NCBI RefSeq assembly: GCF_002158865.1 | Contig: NZ_CP021455.1 | Location: 2,976,001 to 3,040,000 of the forward strand | From: Comamonas serinivorans | GTDB lineage: Bacteria > Pseudomonadota > Gammaproteobacteria > Burkholderiales > Burkholderiaceae_C | Direction: 5' to 3' | Length of the DNA stretch: 64,000 bases | Shown here: piece after piece, positions 1 through 10,312 of the stretch | Layout: the number at the start of each line of letters is the position of its first letter | How positions within the stretch are numbered: the stretch's first letter is position 1 | The notes under the pieces: model-generated | Database searches by the model: none | The model's input: the letters and a program-made list of their open reading frames with translations, nothing else | What the model was told of the DNA's origin: nothing | Made by a program: the position numbers and the translations under genes

Positions 1-635
1 ACCGAGGTCGTCAGGCTGTCGAACAGGAAGTCGACGTTGCCGGCCATCACGTCGGCACTGGCCGGTGCGCTGCCCTTGTAGGGCACCGGCACGGCCTCGA
101 TGCCGGCGGCCCGCAGGAACATGGCGCCATACAGGTGGGACGAGCTGCCGCCGCCGAACGTGGCGTAGGTCAGCCGGCCGGGCTGCCGGCGGGCCAAGGC
201 GACCAGCTCGGCCACGGTGTTCACCCCCAGCTTGTCGGGGTGCACCACCAGCACGTTGGGCACCACCGAGGCGATGCCCAGCGTCACCAGGTCGCGGCCC
301 GGGCTGTAGCGCAGCTGGGGGTAGAGCAAGGGGTTGATGGCCTGCATGCCCACGGTGTTGAGCAGGATGCTGCCGCCATCGGCCGGGGCATCGACCACCT
401 GCTGGGCGCCGATGTTGCCATTGGCACCGGGTTTGTTCTCCACGATGACCGGCTGCCCCAGGGTCTTGGCCAGGTGCAGGGCCGCCAGCCGCCCCGTGAA
501 ATCGCCGGGCCCGCCAGGCGCAAACGGCACGACCAGGCGCACCGGTGTGTCGGTGCTGGCCTGGGCCCACAGGGGTGTGGCGGCGGCCAGCGCGATGCCG
601 GCCTGCGCCAGAACATGGCGGCGTTGGGGGTTCAT
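1..635 (-). CDS. TctC/Bug-family tripartite tricarboxylate transporter binding protein, 3' end outside window
   Basis: Periplasmic solute-binding protein of the Bug family; such proteins bind carboxylates or other small organic acids, and the substrate cannot be read from sequence. The N-terminus is a signal peptide ending around ATPLWAQA. It is followed by the family pattern VVPFAPGG, then VIVENKPGANG about 40 residues later, and the conserved PVPYKGSAPA segment near the cut end. The start ATG sits in a short spacer shared with a divergent LysR gene, its probable regulator. No tctA/tctB membrane genes are visible, so it is an orphan of the kind this order carries in large numbers. The C-terminal third lies beyond the window. 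Confidence 0.9.
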   Translation of the reverse strand, partial: MNPQRRHVLAQAGIALAAATPLWAQASTDTPVRLVVPFAPGGPGDFTGRLAALHLAKTLGQPVIVENKPGANGNIGAQQVVDAPADGGSILLNTVGMQAINPLLYPQLRYSPGRDLVTLGIASVVPNVLVVHPDKLGVNTVAELVALARRQPGRLTYATFGGGSSSHLYGAMFLRAAGIEAVPVPYKGSAPASADVMAGNVDFLFDSLTTS

Positions 636-712
636 GGGTGTCTCCATCGGGGTCATGCCGCGACTGTGAGGGCGCACGCCATAACCGTCAAAGACGGAGT
701 GTTGATGAAGTT

Positions 713-729
713 CATAATGAATGCTTATG
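713..729. promoter_or_regulatory. Probable LysR-type operator
   Basis: The inverted repeat CATAA-N7-TTATG contains the T-N11-A core typical of LysR regulator boxes. It lies in the 110-bp spacer between the divergent TctC gene and the LysR gene, 17 nt before the LysR start. The palindrome is seen directly; binding is inferred. Confidence 0.5.
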
Positions 730-745
730 TCTCTGCCCCACTCCC

Positions 746-1693
746 ATGTCGCTTGACGTGCGCGGCCTGCGCTGCTTCCTCGCCGTCTGCACCACGCAGT
801 CGATGACGCGTGCCGCCGAGGCCATGCACATGGCCCAGCCGGCCATGAGCATGCAGATCAAGAACCTGGAGGCCCAGCTCGGCGTGGTGCTGTTCGACCG
901 CGGCCAGCGCGGCACCACGCTGACGCCGGCCGGGCGCCGCTTCGAGCTGCGGGCGCGCGAGCTGCTGGACGCGCTGCAGGGCGCCATCGACGAGGTGCGC
1001 GGGCTGGACGCGCGCCCTGCCGGCCCCGTCACGCTGGGGTTGCCGCAATCCATGTCGCGCCTGCTGACCGTGCGCCTGGTGGCCGACACCCTGCAGCGCT
1101 GGCCCGACATCAAGCTGCAGGTGGCCGAGCTCAGCAGCGGCTTCGTGCCGCAGCTGCTGGCACGGGGCGAGCTCGACATCGGCATGACCTTTGAGCGCCA
1201 CGACAGCCCGAACATGGCCTATGCCCAGGTCGCCGAGGAGCAGCTGGTGCTGGTGGGCCCGCCGGGCGCGCTGCCGCCAGGCCCCGGCGGCACGCTGAGC
1301 ACTGTGCCGCTGGCGCGCCTGACGGCGCTGCGCCTGGTGATGCCGGGCCGCGAGCACGGCCTGCGCATCCTGATCGACCGCGTGGCGCTGGCCAACCAGG
1401 TGGCGCTGGACCCCGTGGCCGAGGTGAACGCCATCCACCAGATCCTGGACGTGGTGGCCAGCGGCGTGGCGCACAGCGTGTTGTCGTATGCGGCCGTCAC
1501 CCAGGCCCACCAGGCCGGCCGGGTGTCGGTCGCGCACATCGTTTCGCCCGAGCTGGTGCGGCCCATCTACCTGGCCGGCACCCTGAACCAGGAGCCCACG
1601 GCCGCCGTGTCGGCGGTGCGCAACCTGGTGCGCGACACCACGCGGGCCCTGATCGCCTCGGGCGAATGGCCGGCCGTGCGCGCCCCGGCCTGA
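746..1693 (+). CDS. LysR-family transcriptional regulator
   Basis: A 315-aa LysR regulator. The N-terminal winged helix-turn-helix covers roughly residues 1-62, with the family pattern AAEAMHMAQPAMSMQIKNLE followed by LFDRGQRG. A type-2 periplasmic-binding-like effector domain follows. I start at MSLDVRG, where the HTH domain begins; longer in-frame starts read into the upstream gene. It is divergent from a TctC-type binding protein, so it likely controls uptake of that solute in response to the solute or a metabolite. The effector is unknown. Confidence 0.9.
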   Translation: MSLDVRGLRCFLAVCTTQSMTRAAEAMHMAQPAMSMQIKNLEAQLGVVLFDRGQRGTTLTPAGRRFELRARELLDALQGAIDEVRGLDARPAGPVTLGLPQSMSRLLTVRLVADTLQRWPDIKLQVAELSSGFVPQLLARGELDIGMTFERHDSPNMAYAQVAEEQLVLVGPPGALPPGPGGTLSTVPLARLTALRLVMPGREHGLRILIDRVALANQVALDPVAEVNAIHQILDVVASGVAHSVLSYAAVTQAHQAGRVSVAHIVSPELVRPIYLAGTLNQEPTAAVSAVRNLVRDTTRALIASGEWPAVRAPA

Positions 1694-2080
1694 GGCCCTC
1701 GCGCTGCGCCCTGCGCCCGCACACCAGCCGCGGTGCTGGGGCCAGACCAGCGTAACAGGTCGCACGCGATGGCCGCGCGGCATCCGGCATGCGCCGCGCC
1801 GCCTGCTCGCCAAGCGCGCGGCGGCCCCTTCGCGCCCTTCACGCGCGTGTCACCTGTCGCCGAGTGCCCGCGCCCCTGCCGCGCCCCCGGCGCAGCGTTC
1901 ATCGCCCAGGTCCGGGCAAACCGGCAGGCCAGCAGGCGCTGGTCGAAGCGCCACCCTGTGCGCCGCAGATGGCACACAGTGTGCATGTGAAATTGAAGTA
2001 TGGCGCCATTTCCGATATCTAAAGAACGGCAACAGCCCTATACCCCATTCCGCCATCGGCCATCGATCGCCAATCGCGCG
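1694..2080. other. Intergenic region between convergent genes
   Basis: Non-coding stretch between convergent genes. Apart from one copy of the palindromic repeat family near its right end I see no gene, and no terminator with a T-tract. Confidence 0.6.
1997..2046. repeat. Palindromic ~50-bp repeat, copy 1
   Basis: Left end AGTATGG and right end CTATACCCC. The inner arms TTCCGAT and AACGGCAA pair imperfectly around an AT-rich loop. It sits just beyond the 3' end of the leftward 354-aa gene. Confidence 0.75.
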
Positions 2081-3145
2081 TCAGAACGTCTGCGCCCCGC
2101 GCGGGCGCACACGCCAGGTGAAGCGGTCGTCGCCCAGGTCCATGCGGGCCAGTACCTCCAGCACCAGCGCGCGGTTGTGCACCATCAAAGCGCCTTCCCA
2201 CAGGCCATTCCAGGCGTCGAACACGGCCGTGTGCAAGGGCGCCAGGCCCGCCATCACGCGCCAGCTCGTCTGGTGGATGAGCACGGCGTCGCCGGATGCC
2301 TCCCAGGTCAGCGCATCGCCCTGCCCCGCCGCCATGCCGGCCATGAACCGCGCAAAGGCCTGCGGGCCGTCGCCCTGCACGCCCAGCAGCCGGGCCAGCT
2401 GCGCGTGGTGCTGCATGCCGATGAGCTGCGCCGCGTGACGCCCGATGTGGGCGGCCTCGGCCGGGCCCAACAGCTCGGCCAGGCGCGGCAAGGCGCTGCG
2501 GATGTACTCCATGGCGTAGCTGCGGTTGGCCTTGGCCAGACGCGCCGGGGTCCACACGGCCGGGTCCAGCTGCGGGGCGGCAGCCTCGTCAAACGGCGGC
2601 GGCACTTCGCCGGGCCGGAACTGCAGGCGCTCGTCGGGCGCCAGTTCGCGGTCGTGCTCCAGGAAGTAGCCGGCCAGGCCGTGCTGGCCATCCATGGTCT
2701 GCGCCGTGCACACAAAGCCCAGGCGGGGGTTGTTCAGCGACACGCCGTTGTGCGCGTACCAGCCGCGCAAAATGCCACGCGACACCTCGCTGGGCACGCC
2801 GCAGATGGCGGCGCCGTCGTAGATCCAGCGCGGCGGCACGAAGCGTACCCAGGCCTTGCGGTCGGACTCGCGCATGAACTCCACGTGCACGCCGCCGATG
2901 CGGTTGGACAGGTAGTGGTAGGCCGCCGCCGCCACCGCGTCGGGCAGGCCGGACAGGCCCAGCTTGTCGAAGCTGGACAGGAACTTCTCGTGGTGCTGGT
3001 GGCGAAACACGCGCGCCATGAACTCGCCCGCATCGTGCCGGCCGCGCTGCGACGACACGGCCAGGATCAAGCCCGTGAAATAGCCGTGGTACAGCGTGGC
3101 GGCGGCCTGCAGGGCTTGGGGGGTGGGGTTGTTCTGGGTCGTCAT
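2081..3145 (-). CDS. Unrecognised conserved-looking cytoplasmic protein
   Basis: A 354-aa protein that I cannot assign to a family. It has no signal peptide and no membrane segment. It is rich in aromatic and His residues (AYHYLSNRIGG, GIHRGW-like RGILRGWYAHNG, GMQHHAQ), suggesting a folded cytosolic enzyme or binding protein. I chose the ATG giving MTTQNN; a GTG two codons upstream is equally possible. It is divergent from leuB, with a 250-bp spacer, and ends beside a palindromic repeat. Codon use resembles its neighbours, so there is no sign of recent transfer. Confidence 0.7.
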   Translation of the reverse strand: MTTQNNPTPQALQAAATLYHGYFTGLILAVSSQRGRHDAGEFMARVFRHQHHEKFLSSFDKLGLSGLPDAVAAAAYHYLSNRIGGVHVEFMRESDRKAWVRFVPPRWIYDGAAICGVPSEVSRGILRGWYAHNGVSLNNPRLGFVCTAQTMDGQHGLAGYFLEHDRELAPDERLQFRPGEVPPPFDEAAAPQLDPAVWTPARLAKANRSYAMEYIRSALPRLAELLGPAEAAHIGRHAAQLIGMQHHAQLARLLGVQGDGPQAFARFMAGMAAGQGDALTWEASGDAVLIHQTSWRVMAGLAPLHTAVFDAWNGLWEGALMVHNRALVLEVLARMDLGDDRFTWRVRPRGAQTF

Positions 3146-3397
3146 GGCCACTTTCGATGTCGGGCAGCGGGGCTGCGGGCCAGGCGTCGCGCCGGCCCGC
3201 GCAGATGGCGCGCAGGATAGCCGGCCGACGCCAGCGGCCTGTCACCTTCGCTGGCCGCGCCGGCAGCCATCGCCACCCGCGCAGCCGCGCATCGCCAGGC
3301 ACCGCGCACCGGGCGGTCCGGCTTTGGCACACTTGAGGGCTTTGGCGCGGCCCGCCCGGGCCCGCTGCCCCCTGTTCCTCCACCCGCTTTCGCAGAC

Positions 3398-4468
<1,071 letters not shown>

Positions 4469-4883
4469 GGCCTTGAAGCCCGGCCGACCCGCTTGCGCGG
4501 GGGGCCTGGCGGGCGTGGTTCCCGTGGGACAACCACGCTGTTGGATCGACTGCGCTGCGGGCTGTTCACCTGAGCCTGCAGCGAGGCCCCTGGAAGCGGC
4601 CTGGCGAACAGGCGCTCATCGGCACCCCGGACCACACGGCAGCAGGCGCGACGCGGCCACCCGACCCTGGGCGCATGCCAGATGCGCAGCCTGGTGCGGT
4701 CGGTGAGCGAAGCTGGCGGACGGCGTGTGCCCATCGGGTCAGCCGCCATCGATTCCGAATGCATCAAGCAGTATGGCCTGATTCCCGTTCAAGCAACAAC
4801 GGGAACCAGGCCATACTGCATTTCATCTCAACAACGACGCATCGCAGCGGCAACGGCCGCCTGGTCGCGTCGCTGGCCGTGCC
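4469..4883. other. Intergenic region between convergent genes
   Basis: No convincing reading frame. It contains the best-preserved copy of the palindromic repeat. No T-tailed terminator is evident for leuB. Confidence 0.6.
4768..4819. repeat. Palindromic repeat, archetype copy (near-perfect 52-bp palindrome)
   Basis: Arms of 22 nt pair with a single A/C mismatch: GCAGTATGGCCTG plus TTCCCGTT on the left, and AACGGGAA plus CAGGCCATACTGC on the right, around an 8-nt loop. This copy defines the family's outer arm, spacer and inner arm. Confidence 0.9.
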
Positions 4884-5999
4884 TCAGGCCGTGGCGGCGC
4901 TCAGCGCTTCGATCAGCTCCAGCGTCTGCAGCGCGCGCATCTGGTCGCAGTGGCGCTCGGTGAGGACCTGGAACAGCACGTCGCCACGCTCGGTGCGCGA
5001 GGTGGTCACGATGGCCAGGATCGCCTGCACCAGGCCCTGCGGCGCAAACAGGCGGTAGTCGCGCCAGCAGTCTTCGGCCGAGTAGTGCTGCACGCCGCGC
5101 TGGCACAGCTGCGCGTGGTAGCGCTGCACCAACGCGCGCTCGTGCAGTTGGCGCGCCTCGGGCTTGAGACCGCAGCCAAGGAAGAAGGACACGTCGGTCA
5201 TGCCCGGGCGGATGAGCACGGTCTGCCAGTCCACCACGCAGATGTCGCCCGCACCGCCCTGGATGCGAAACATCATGTTGTCGAGCCGGAAGTCACCGTG
5301 GGTGATGGTGAGCGGCGCCTGGTGCAGCGCGTAGTACGACTCGGCCAGGCCGACGAAGCGGGCGATCAGCGCCAGATCGGCCTCGCTGAGCTTGTGGCGG
5401 TAGATGTCCAGGAAGATGGGCAGCTTCTCTTTCAGGAGGATGGGCAGGTTCGTCATCATCAGGCTGCGGTCCAGCCATTCGTGGCGCAGGATGTCCTCGC
5501 TGCCCCAGAACGGCGCGTGCAGCTGCGCGGCGGCGTCCATGGCCCACTCGGCCTCTTCCACCGAACAGCCCTGCAGCTGGTCGCCATAGGTGCAAGGCGC
5601 CACGTCCTCCATCAGCAGGCAGAAGTCCCGGTTGTCGTCGGTGAGCTGGGCATACAGCGCGCGCGGCACCACCTGCGGGATCTGCGGCGCCACCTGCTGG
5701 TAGAACTTCACCTCGCGCTCGTACAGCCGCCCGCGCAGGCCAGTTTCGCGGCTCACCAGCCCGTCGGACGGCAGCTTGACCACCAGCGAGGCCGGCCTGT
5801 GCGCGCCCGTGGCGCCTGCGGCATAGGTCACGTCGATGCGCAGGTTTTTGCCGATCATGCCGTTGCCGATGCGCTCGGCCCGCACGGACTGCACCCGGCG
5901 TTGCGGGTCGGGCTGGTGGTGTTGCAGCACGGCGTTCACCCAGTCGGCGGTGATCTGGTCTTCGTGGGTGATGAACAGGTCGTCGGGGGCGCGGGTCAT
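4884..5999 (-). CDS. Aminoglycoside phosphotransferase-like / EcKinase-like small-molecule kinase
   Basis: A 371-aa protein with the kinase-like phosphotransferase fold. It has a P-loop-like N-lobe with the lysine segment SLVVKLPS and an acidic LMEDV hinge. The catalytic loop is THGDFRLDNMMF and the metal-binding segment CVVDWQTV. These mark the APH/choline-kinase-like superfamily, in which members phosphorylate hydroxyls of small molecules; the substrate here is unknown. The ATG overlaps the stop of the upstream gene by 4 nt, so the two are translationally coupled and probably act together. Similar proteins occur in Burkholderiales lipid or steroid catabolism clusters, but nothing here proves that role. 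Confidence 0.8.
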   Translation of the reverse strand: MTRAPDDLFITHEDQITADWVNAVLQHHQPDPQRRVQSVRAERIGNGMIGKNLRIDVTYAAGATGAHRPASLVVKLPSDGLVSRETGLRGRLYEREVKFYQQVAPQIPQVVPRALYAQLTDDNRDFCLLMEDVAPCTYGDQLQGCSVEEAEWAMDAAAQLHAPFWGSEDILRHEWLDRSLMMTNLPILLKEKLPIFLDIYRHKLSEADLALIARFVGLAESYYALHQAPLTITHGDFRLDNMMFRIQGGAGDICVVDWQTVLIRPGMTDVSFFLGCGLKPEARQLHERALVQRYHAQLCQRGVQHYSAEDCWRDYRLFAPQGLVQAILAIVTTSRTERGDVLFQVLTERHCDQMRALQTLELIEALSAATA

Positions 6000-7117
6000 G
6001 GGCGGGTCTCCTGGGGCAGGTCCATGAAGCCGTGCAGGTTCAAGGGGTGGTAGGGGCCGAACACCAGTTGCTCGAGCACGCCGGCGCCGCGCACCGCCTG
6101 GCCGTCCGGCAGGCGCAGCTCGGCATCGACGTAGGCCTGGATGTGCAGGTGCAAGGGGAAGTCGCAGTCCTTCACGGCCTCGGTGTCGAAGGTGTCGTAG
6201 GCGAACGACAGCGGGCCTTTGTTCAGGCCATGGCCATGGTCGGGGTGCAGGTAGCCCAGCCCCGACATGTAGAACTTCCAGCGCGGGGTGAGCACGAGGT
6301 CGGTGTGCTGGCCGTCCTCGTGCGCGTAGCGGATGGTGGCCTTGGCCAGGTGCCGCGAGCCCGGCTGCAGCTCGACCTGCGCCGTGCAGTCCTGGACATG
6401 CGTCACCGTGCCCTGCTCCAGGTCGCCAATCACGCCGCCCACGTTCCACGGCTTGCCGGTTTCGTCGGCATTGAGCGCGAACAGGCTGAAATGCGTGTCG
6501 AAGTTGATGGGTGCCCAGAGCCAGAAAAACTGCGGCGGTACCGACGGGGCCATCTCCTGCGGGTCTTTCAGGCCGATGCTGCGCACGCCCCACGAGCGGT
6601 CGCGCGTGCCCCAGAAGTCATCCGGCCTGATGGAAATGCGCTCGCCCGCGATGTCGATCCAGCCCTCGTAATGGCCGTTTTGCGTCATGCGCGTGTAGTC
6701 CATCAGCGTTCTGGGGCCGGCGCGGCGGATGAAGCGCGGCTCTTCCACCACCGGCGCGCGCGCGTGAAAGGTGATCTGGCCGGTGATGGGCGAATCGTTG
6801 GCGCCGATGGTGATGGCCAGCACCTCCAGCGGCTGGACCACCTTGACGGCGAAGGCGCCAATCTGCGTGTCCATGCGCTCCATGCCCAGGTGCTTGGAAA
6901 AGCGCAGGTTGTGCTGCTGGCCCCGGTGCACCACGCAAAAAGCACCGTCCATGATGTTCAGGTGCGGGTAGACGCCCAGCGCGGCCGAGAAAAACGTGGT
7001 GCCGGCGCGGTTGTAGCCGTTGAAGAAATAGCGGTCGTAGAAATTGCGATCGGTCCCCGCATACGCAATGGGCTCGCTGGTCTGGTGAACGGGGAAGTCA
7101 TCGCCTTGGGTAATCAC
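5996..7117 (-). CDS. Hypothetical protein, possibly CrtC/AttH-like lipocalin-fold
   Basis: A 373-aa protein rich in beta-strand-like segments, with many aromatic and His residues (FYDRYFFNGYNRAG, DDFWGTRDRSWGVR, FFWLWAPINF). The DRSWGxR segment with flanking lipocalin-like strands recalls the carotenoid 1,2-hydratase/AttH group and the DUF7064/7065 proteins, a tentative resemblance from memory. The start is GTG, chosen because AGGAGA lies 5 nt upstream and the family-like sequence begins there. It is first in a two-gene operon with the phosphotransferase, overlapping it by 4 nt. Confidence 0.65.
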   Translation of the reverse strand: MITQGDDFPVHQTSEPIAYAGTDRNFYDRYFFNGYNRAGTTFFSAALGVYPHLNIMDGAFCVVHRGQQHNLRFSKHLGMERMDTQIGAFAVKVVQPLEVLAITIGANDSPITGQITFHARAPVVEEPRFIRRAGPRTLMDYTRMTQNGHYEGWIDIAGERISIRPDDFWGTRDRSWGVRSIGLKDPQEMAPSVPPQFFWLWAPINFDTHFSLFALNADETGKPWNVGGVIGDLEQGTVTHVQDCTAQVELQPGSRHLAKATIRYAHEDGQHTDLVLTPRWKFYMSGLGYLHPDHGHGLNKGPLSFAYDTFDTEAVKDCDFPLHLHIQAYVDAELRLPDGQAVRGAGVLEQLVFGPYHPLNLHGFMDLPQETRP

Positions 7118-7730
7118 ATGGGTCTCCTGTCGGTCACGGGGGAGCAAGACGGCCTGGCTCAGAGGCCGCTCGCGTGGCTGCATGAAGGCCTGCGCGGTGT
7201 CAGCGTCCAGCAACCGTGCAGACGCCGTACGGGCGCCATGCAGACGTCGTGTGAACGCCGCGCGGACGCCGTGCAAACTCGCACGACAAGGCCGTGACTG
7301 CACCCTTGTCCAACACCCATCCCCACTGCACCGCCCTGCCACAGGCATTCCAACGCAGCGCAGGCCAAGCGGCATTGGGGGCGCTACCAGTGCAGGCGCT
7401 GCGGGTGTCGCCTGGGTGTCGCCTGGGTGTGCCCGCAGGCGTTCAGCTGGCGGGGGTGCGGCGCCCGCTCGCGAAGAGGCCAAAGCCCGCAAGCGGCTGG
7501 GGCTGGCCTGCCCCAGCGAACCCGGCGCACCGATCGTTGCGCCCTTCGCAAAGCGGCAGGCCGGGCCCGGCGCATGACCCATGGCGTGCGGTCGGATCGC
7601 GAGGCTTGGGCCGGCAGTGCATCCTGCAGCTCGCTCGGGGCCGCGGTGAAAGCCTCGCGGACCTGGCTCACGAGGACTGCGGTGTCGCCTGCCACACGTA
7701 CACCCCTCTGAATCCAGCGCGCCCAAAACA
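7118..7730. other. Intergenic region
   Basis: More than 600 bp without a supportable gene between two leftward genes. Frames here are biased in composition but lack recognisable motifs or ribosome-binding sites. It must hold the promoter of the DUF7065-like/phosphotransferase operon. Confidence 0.5.
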
Positions 7731-7759
7731 AAAGGCCTGATGCAGGGCATCAGGCCTTT
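7731..7759 (-). terminator. Rho-independent terminator of the OmpA-like gene
   Basis: A perfect 13-bp stem (AAAGGCCTGATGC with its complement) and a 3-nt loop, about 50 nt beyond the OmpA-like stop. On the minus strand it is followed by a T-rich tail (TGTTTTG). Confidence 0.85.
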
Positions 7760-7809
7760 GGTCAGGGGTATCAACCGCTTGGCGTCATGGATTGAACGCC
7801 AACATGGGT

Positions 7810-8433
7810 TTACTCCAGGCGGACTTCAACGCGACGGGCTTCGGCGTTGCTGCCGGTGGCGGTGGTCACTTCGGGCTTGCGCAGCTCGACCTTGTCGTCG
7901 CCCACGCCCAGGCGCACCAGGGTGTCACGCACGGCGATGGCGCGCTGCTTGGACAGTTCTTCGTTCAGCGCAACGCTGCCCGTGGTGTCGTGGAAGCCAC
8001 TGACCACGGCCTTTTTGCCAGCGGCCACGCCCTGGATCACGGCGGCCAGCGCCTGGTCGGCACCGTCGGCCAGATCGGCCTTACCCGAGGCGAAGTAGAA
8101 CTTCACGACCTCGCCATCGACGACCACGCGCGACTCGTCGTCGCGCAGCTGCAGCACGGCCACGCCCACGGTGCCCGTGGCGGCGGCATCGCCCGAGGCG
8201 CCGGTGTTGGCAGCAGCGCCGGTGTTGGCAGCGCCCGCGGCACCCGTGTTGGTGGCATCGCCCGAGGCGCCCGCGGCGGCGGTCGAAGACCCGGCGGAGG
8301 CGTCACCCGCGCCCTTCATGGCTTTGCTGACGCCAATGCCAAGGGCCAGACCGACGGCCAGCACGATGGCCCCGATCAAAACGGCCCAGACCACGGGGCG
8401 GGTGTCGTCATCGTCGTCGCGTTGCGAACTCAT
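7810..8433 (-). CDS. OmpA-family C-terminal domain membrane protein
   Basis: A 207-aa protein with an acidic cytoplasmic N-terminus (QRDDDDD) and one transmembrane helix (VVWAVLIGAIVLAVGLALGI). A low-complexity Ala/Gly/Thr/Asn linker with repeated TGAAG/NTGA/SGDA units follows. The C-terminal ~110 residues form an OmpA-like peptidoglycan-binding domain (VKFYFASGKADL, VSGFHDTTGS, LSKQRAIAVRDTL, RRVEVRLE). It probably sits in the inner membrane and touches the cell wall. The start is the first Met preceding the charged tail. A strong terminator follows the gene. Confidence 0.85.
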   Translation of the reverse strand: MSSQRDDDDDTRPVVWAVLIGAIVLAVGLALGIGVSKAMKGAGDASAGSSTAAAGASGDATNTGAAGAANTGAAANTGASGDAAATGTVGVAVLQLRDDESRVVVDGEVVKFYFASGKADLADGADQALAAVIQGVAAGKKAVVSGFHDTTGSVALNEELSKQRAIAVRDTLVRLGVGDDKVELRKPEVTTATGSNAEARRVEVRLE

Positions 8434-8902
8434 GGGAATGGCTCTCCAAACAAACAAAAAAATGCACCACCTCGCCGGCAGGTGGCCGGCGGCACGGTGA
8501 TGGACAAAACCGCGCGATTGTAAATTGCCCGCATGTCCACGCCACACGGCAAACCGAGCGATCTGTCGCGTGGCGTGCACGCAGCTGGCCGTGGTGGCAG
8601 CCCGGCAGGCCCGCCTGCCGGTGCGTGCGTCCAGTCACATGGGGTATGGCCTTGCTGCCGATTTACCTTCATCGCAAGTCCACCCATACTGCTACAAATC
8701 TGTGCGGCGGTTAGCGCCTCAGACAGCCACGCGCGCACGGCCCGCTTCTGCCGCGATGCCGACGCCCCCTGCGCACACCTACAGCCAGCACACGCTGAGC
8801 ATCGGGCCGGGGCCAAGCTCCGCATCGGGCTTGGCCCAGGATACGCACCCCGAGGGGGCCGGGGACCGATACCGCTCTGCTGCAGCGAAGCCGGTCAAGC
8901 AC
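8434..8902. other. Intergenic region
   Basis: Holds one palindromic repeat in its middle and presumably the OmpA-like gene promoter. No gene is seen. Confidence 0.5.
8642..8692. repeat. Palindromic repeat, inverted-looking copy
   Basis: The left end is GGGGTATGG and the right end CATACTGC, so the G/C-rich flank lies on the left, the opposite of most copies. The inner pairing is CTTGC with GCAAG and CGAT with ATCG. Confidence 0.75.
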
Positions 8903-10189
8903 CTACTGGAAGCCCAGCAGGTGCGGCAGCCAGGTCGACAGCTGCGGGATGAAGGTCAGCAGGCACAGCACCACGAAGTGGGCCACGAGGAACAGCGGCA
9001 TCTCGCGCGTGAGCGCGCCGATGGGCACGCGCGTGGCGACCGAGGTGACGAACAGCAGCCCGCCCACGGGCGGCGTGATCATGCCCAGCGTGAGGTTAAC
9101 GATGACCACCATGGCGAAGTGCGTGGGGTCGATGCCCAGGCTGAACGCGATGGGCGCCAGGATGGGCACCAGGATCATCACGCCCGGCAGCGGCTCCATG
9201 AAGATGCCGAACAGCAGCAGCAGGATGTTCACGGCGATCAGGAACATCACCGGCGAGAGGTTCCAGCTGACGATGAGCTCGGACAGGTACTGCGGGATGC
9301 CCTCCACCGTCAGCACCCAGGCAAAGGCCGCCGACGTGGCCATGACCAGCAGCACCGAGGCCGTCAACATGGCCGAGCGCGACAGGATGCCGGGCAGCGC
9401 CGACCACTGCAGCGTGCGGTAGACCCACTTGCCGCAGACGAGGGCGTAGAAGACGGCCACCACCGACGCCTCGGTCGGCGTGAAGATGCCGAAGCGGATG
9501 CCCACGACGATGAGCACGATGAGGCCCAGCGCCGGCACGGCCTTGACGCTGTTGAGCCACATCTGGCGGGCAGTGGGACGCGGCTCGGTCGAGCGGTAAT
9601 CGCGCTGTTTGCACACCCACCAGTTCACCACGGCCATGGCCAGGGCGATCACGATGCCGGGGATGAAGCCGGCCACGAACAGGCCGCCGACGGAGACGTT
9701 CTCGTCCTGCAGCGCATAGATGATCATGCTGACCGAGGGCGGGATGATGGGCCCGACGATGGCCGTGCTGGCCGTGAGGGCCGCGGCATAGGGGCGGCTG
9801 TAGCCGGCCTTGTCCATCATCTTGACCATCATGGAGCCGGGACCGGCCGCGTCGGCCAGGGCCGAGCCCGAGATGCCCGAGAACAGCGTCAGCGACAGCA
9901 CGTTGGCGTAGCCCAGGCCACCGCGCAGGTGGCCAACGAACTGGGCCGCAAAGCGCAGCAGCACGGCGGTGAGCGCGCCGCCCGACATCAGCTCGGCCGC
10001 CAGGATGAAGAACGGCACCGCCATGAGCGGGAAGTTGTCGATGCCGGTGAACATCTCCTTGAACACGATGAGCTGCGGGTAGCGGCCGCCCACGAGCACG
10101 GCCAGCGAAGCCGAGATGCCCAGGGCGAAAGCCACCGGCACGCCCAGCGCGAGCAGGACGATGACGGCGATGAAAAGCGTGAGGGCCAT
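8903..10189 (-). CDS. dctM: TRAP transporter large permease subunit
   Basis: A 428-aa, very hydrophobic protein with about 12-13 membrane segments, the length and pattern of DctM. It is the Na+- or H+-coupled transport subunit of a tripartite ATP-independent periplasmic system. Diagnostic stretches are ALTLFIAVIVLLALGVPVAFALG at the N-terminus, SGISGSALADAAGPGSM (the ion/substrate loop) and NLTLGMITPPVGG near the C-terminus. It lies downstream of dctQ, separated by about 120 bp, in the leftward dctP-dctQ-dctM order. The carried substrate is probably a carboxylate. Confidence 0.95.
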   Translation of the reverse strand: MALTLFIAVIVLLALGVPVAFALGISASLAVLVGGRYPQLIVFKEMFTGIDNFPLMAVPFFILAAELMSGGALTAVLLRFAAQFVGHLRGGLGYANVLSLTLFSGISGSALADAAGPGSMMVKMMDKAGYSRPYAAALTASTAIVGPIIPPSVSMIIYALQDENVSVGGLFVAGFIPGIVIALAMAVVNWWVCKQRDYRSTEPRPTARQMWLNSVKAVPALGLIVLIVVGIRFGIFTPTEASVVAVFYALVCGKWVYRTLQWSALPGILSRSAMLTASVLLVMATSAAFAWVLTVEGIPQYLSELIVSWNLSPVMFLIAVNILLLLFGIFMEPLPGVMILVPILAPIAFSLGIDPTHFAMVVIVNLTLGMITPPVGGLLFVTSVATRVPIGALTREMPLFLVAHFVVLCLLTFIPQLSTWLPHLLGFQ

Positions 10190-10312
10190 AAGCAGGTCTG
10201 ACGGGGCGGGCGCCCCAAAGGCGGTGGGTCGTGGGCCGGGTTGCTGCGGAGCCTGACGAGGCGACTGGCCTGGCGCAGCGGCTGTGAGCGTGGTGAGCAG
10301 GCGTGGCGGGCG

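Noticed and set aside
135..806. Long antisense open frames, here and opposite most genes
   Set aside because: GC-rich DNA leaves shadow frames open; this one lies over a TctC gene, lacks motifs and a ribosome-binding site.
4768..4819. Repeats as ordinary rho-independent terminators
   Set aside because: Most copies lack a T-tract, some sit inside operons or genes, and ggt has a separate, better terminator right after its repeat copy. Only the leuD copy fits.
6032..7297. 421-aa plus-strand frame opposite the lipocalin-like gene
   Set aside because: Repetitive His/Val/Gly/Ala composition typical of antisense frames; the minus strand has the real gene with a Shine-Dalgarno and coupling.
8180..8300. 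Ala/Gly/Thr tandem-like repeat in the OmpA-like gene as a mobile or regulatory repeat
   Set aside because: It is in-frame low-complexity linker sequence, common before OmpA domains.
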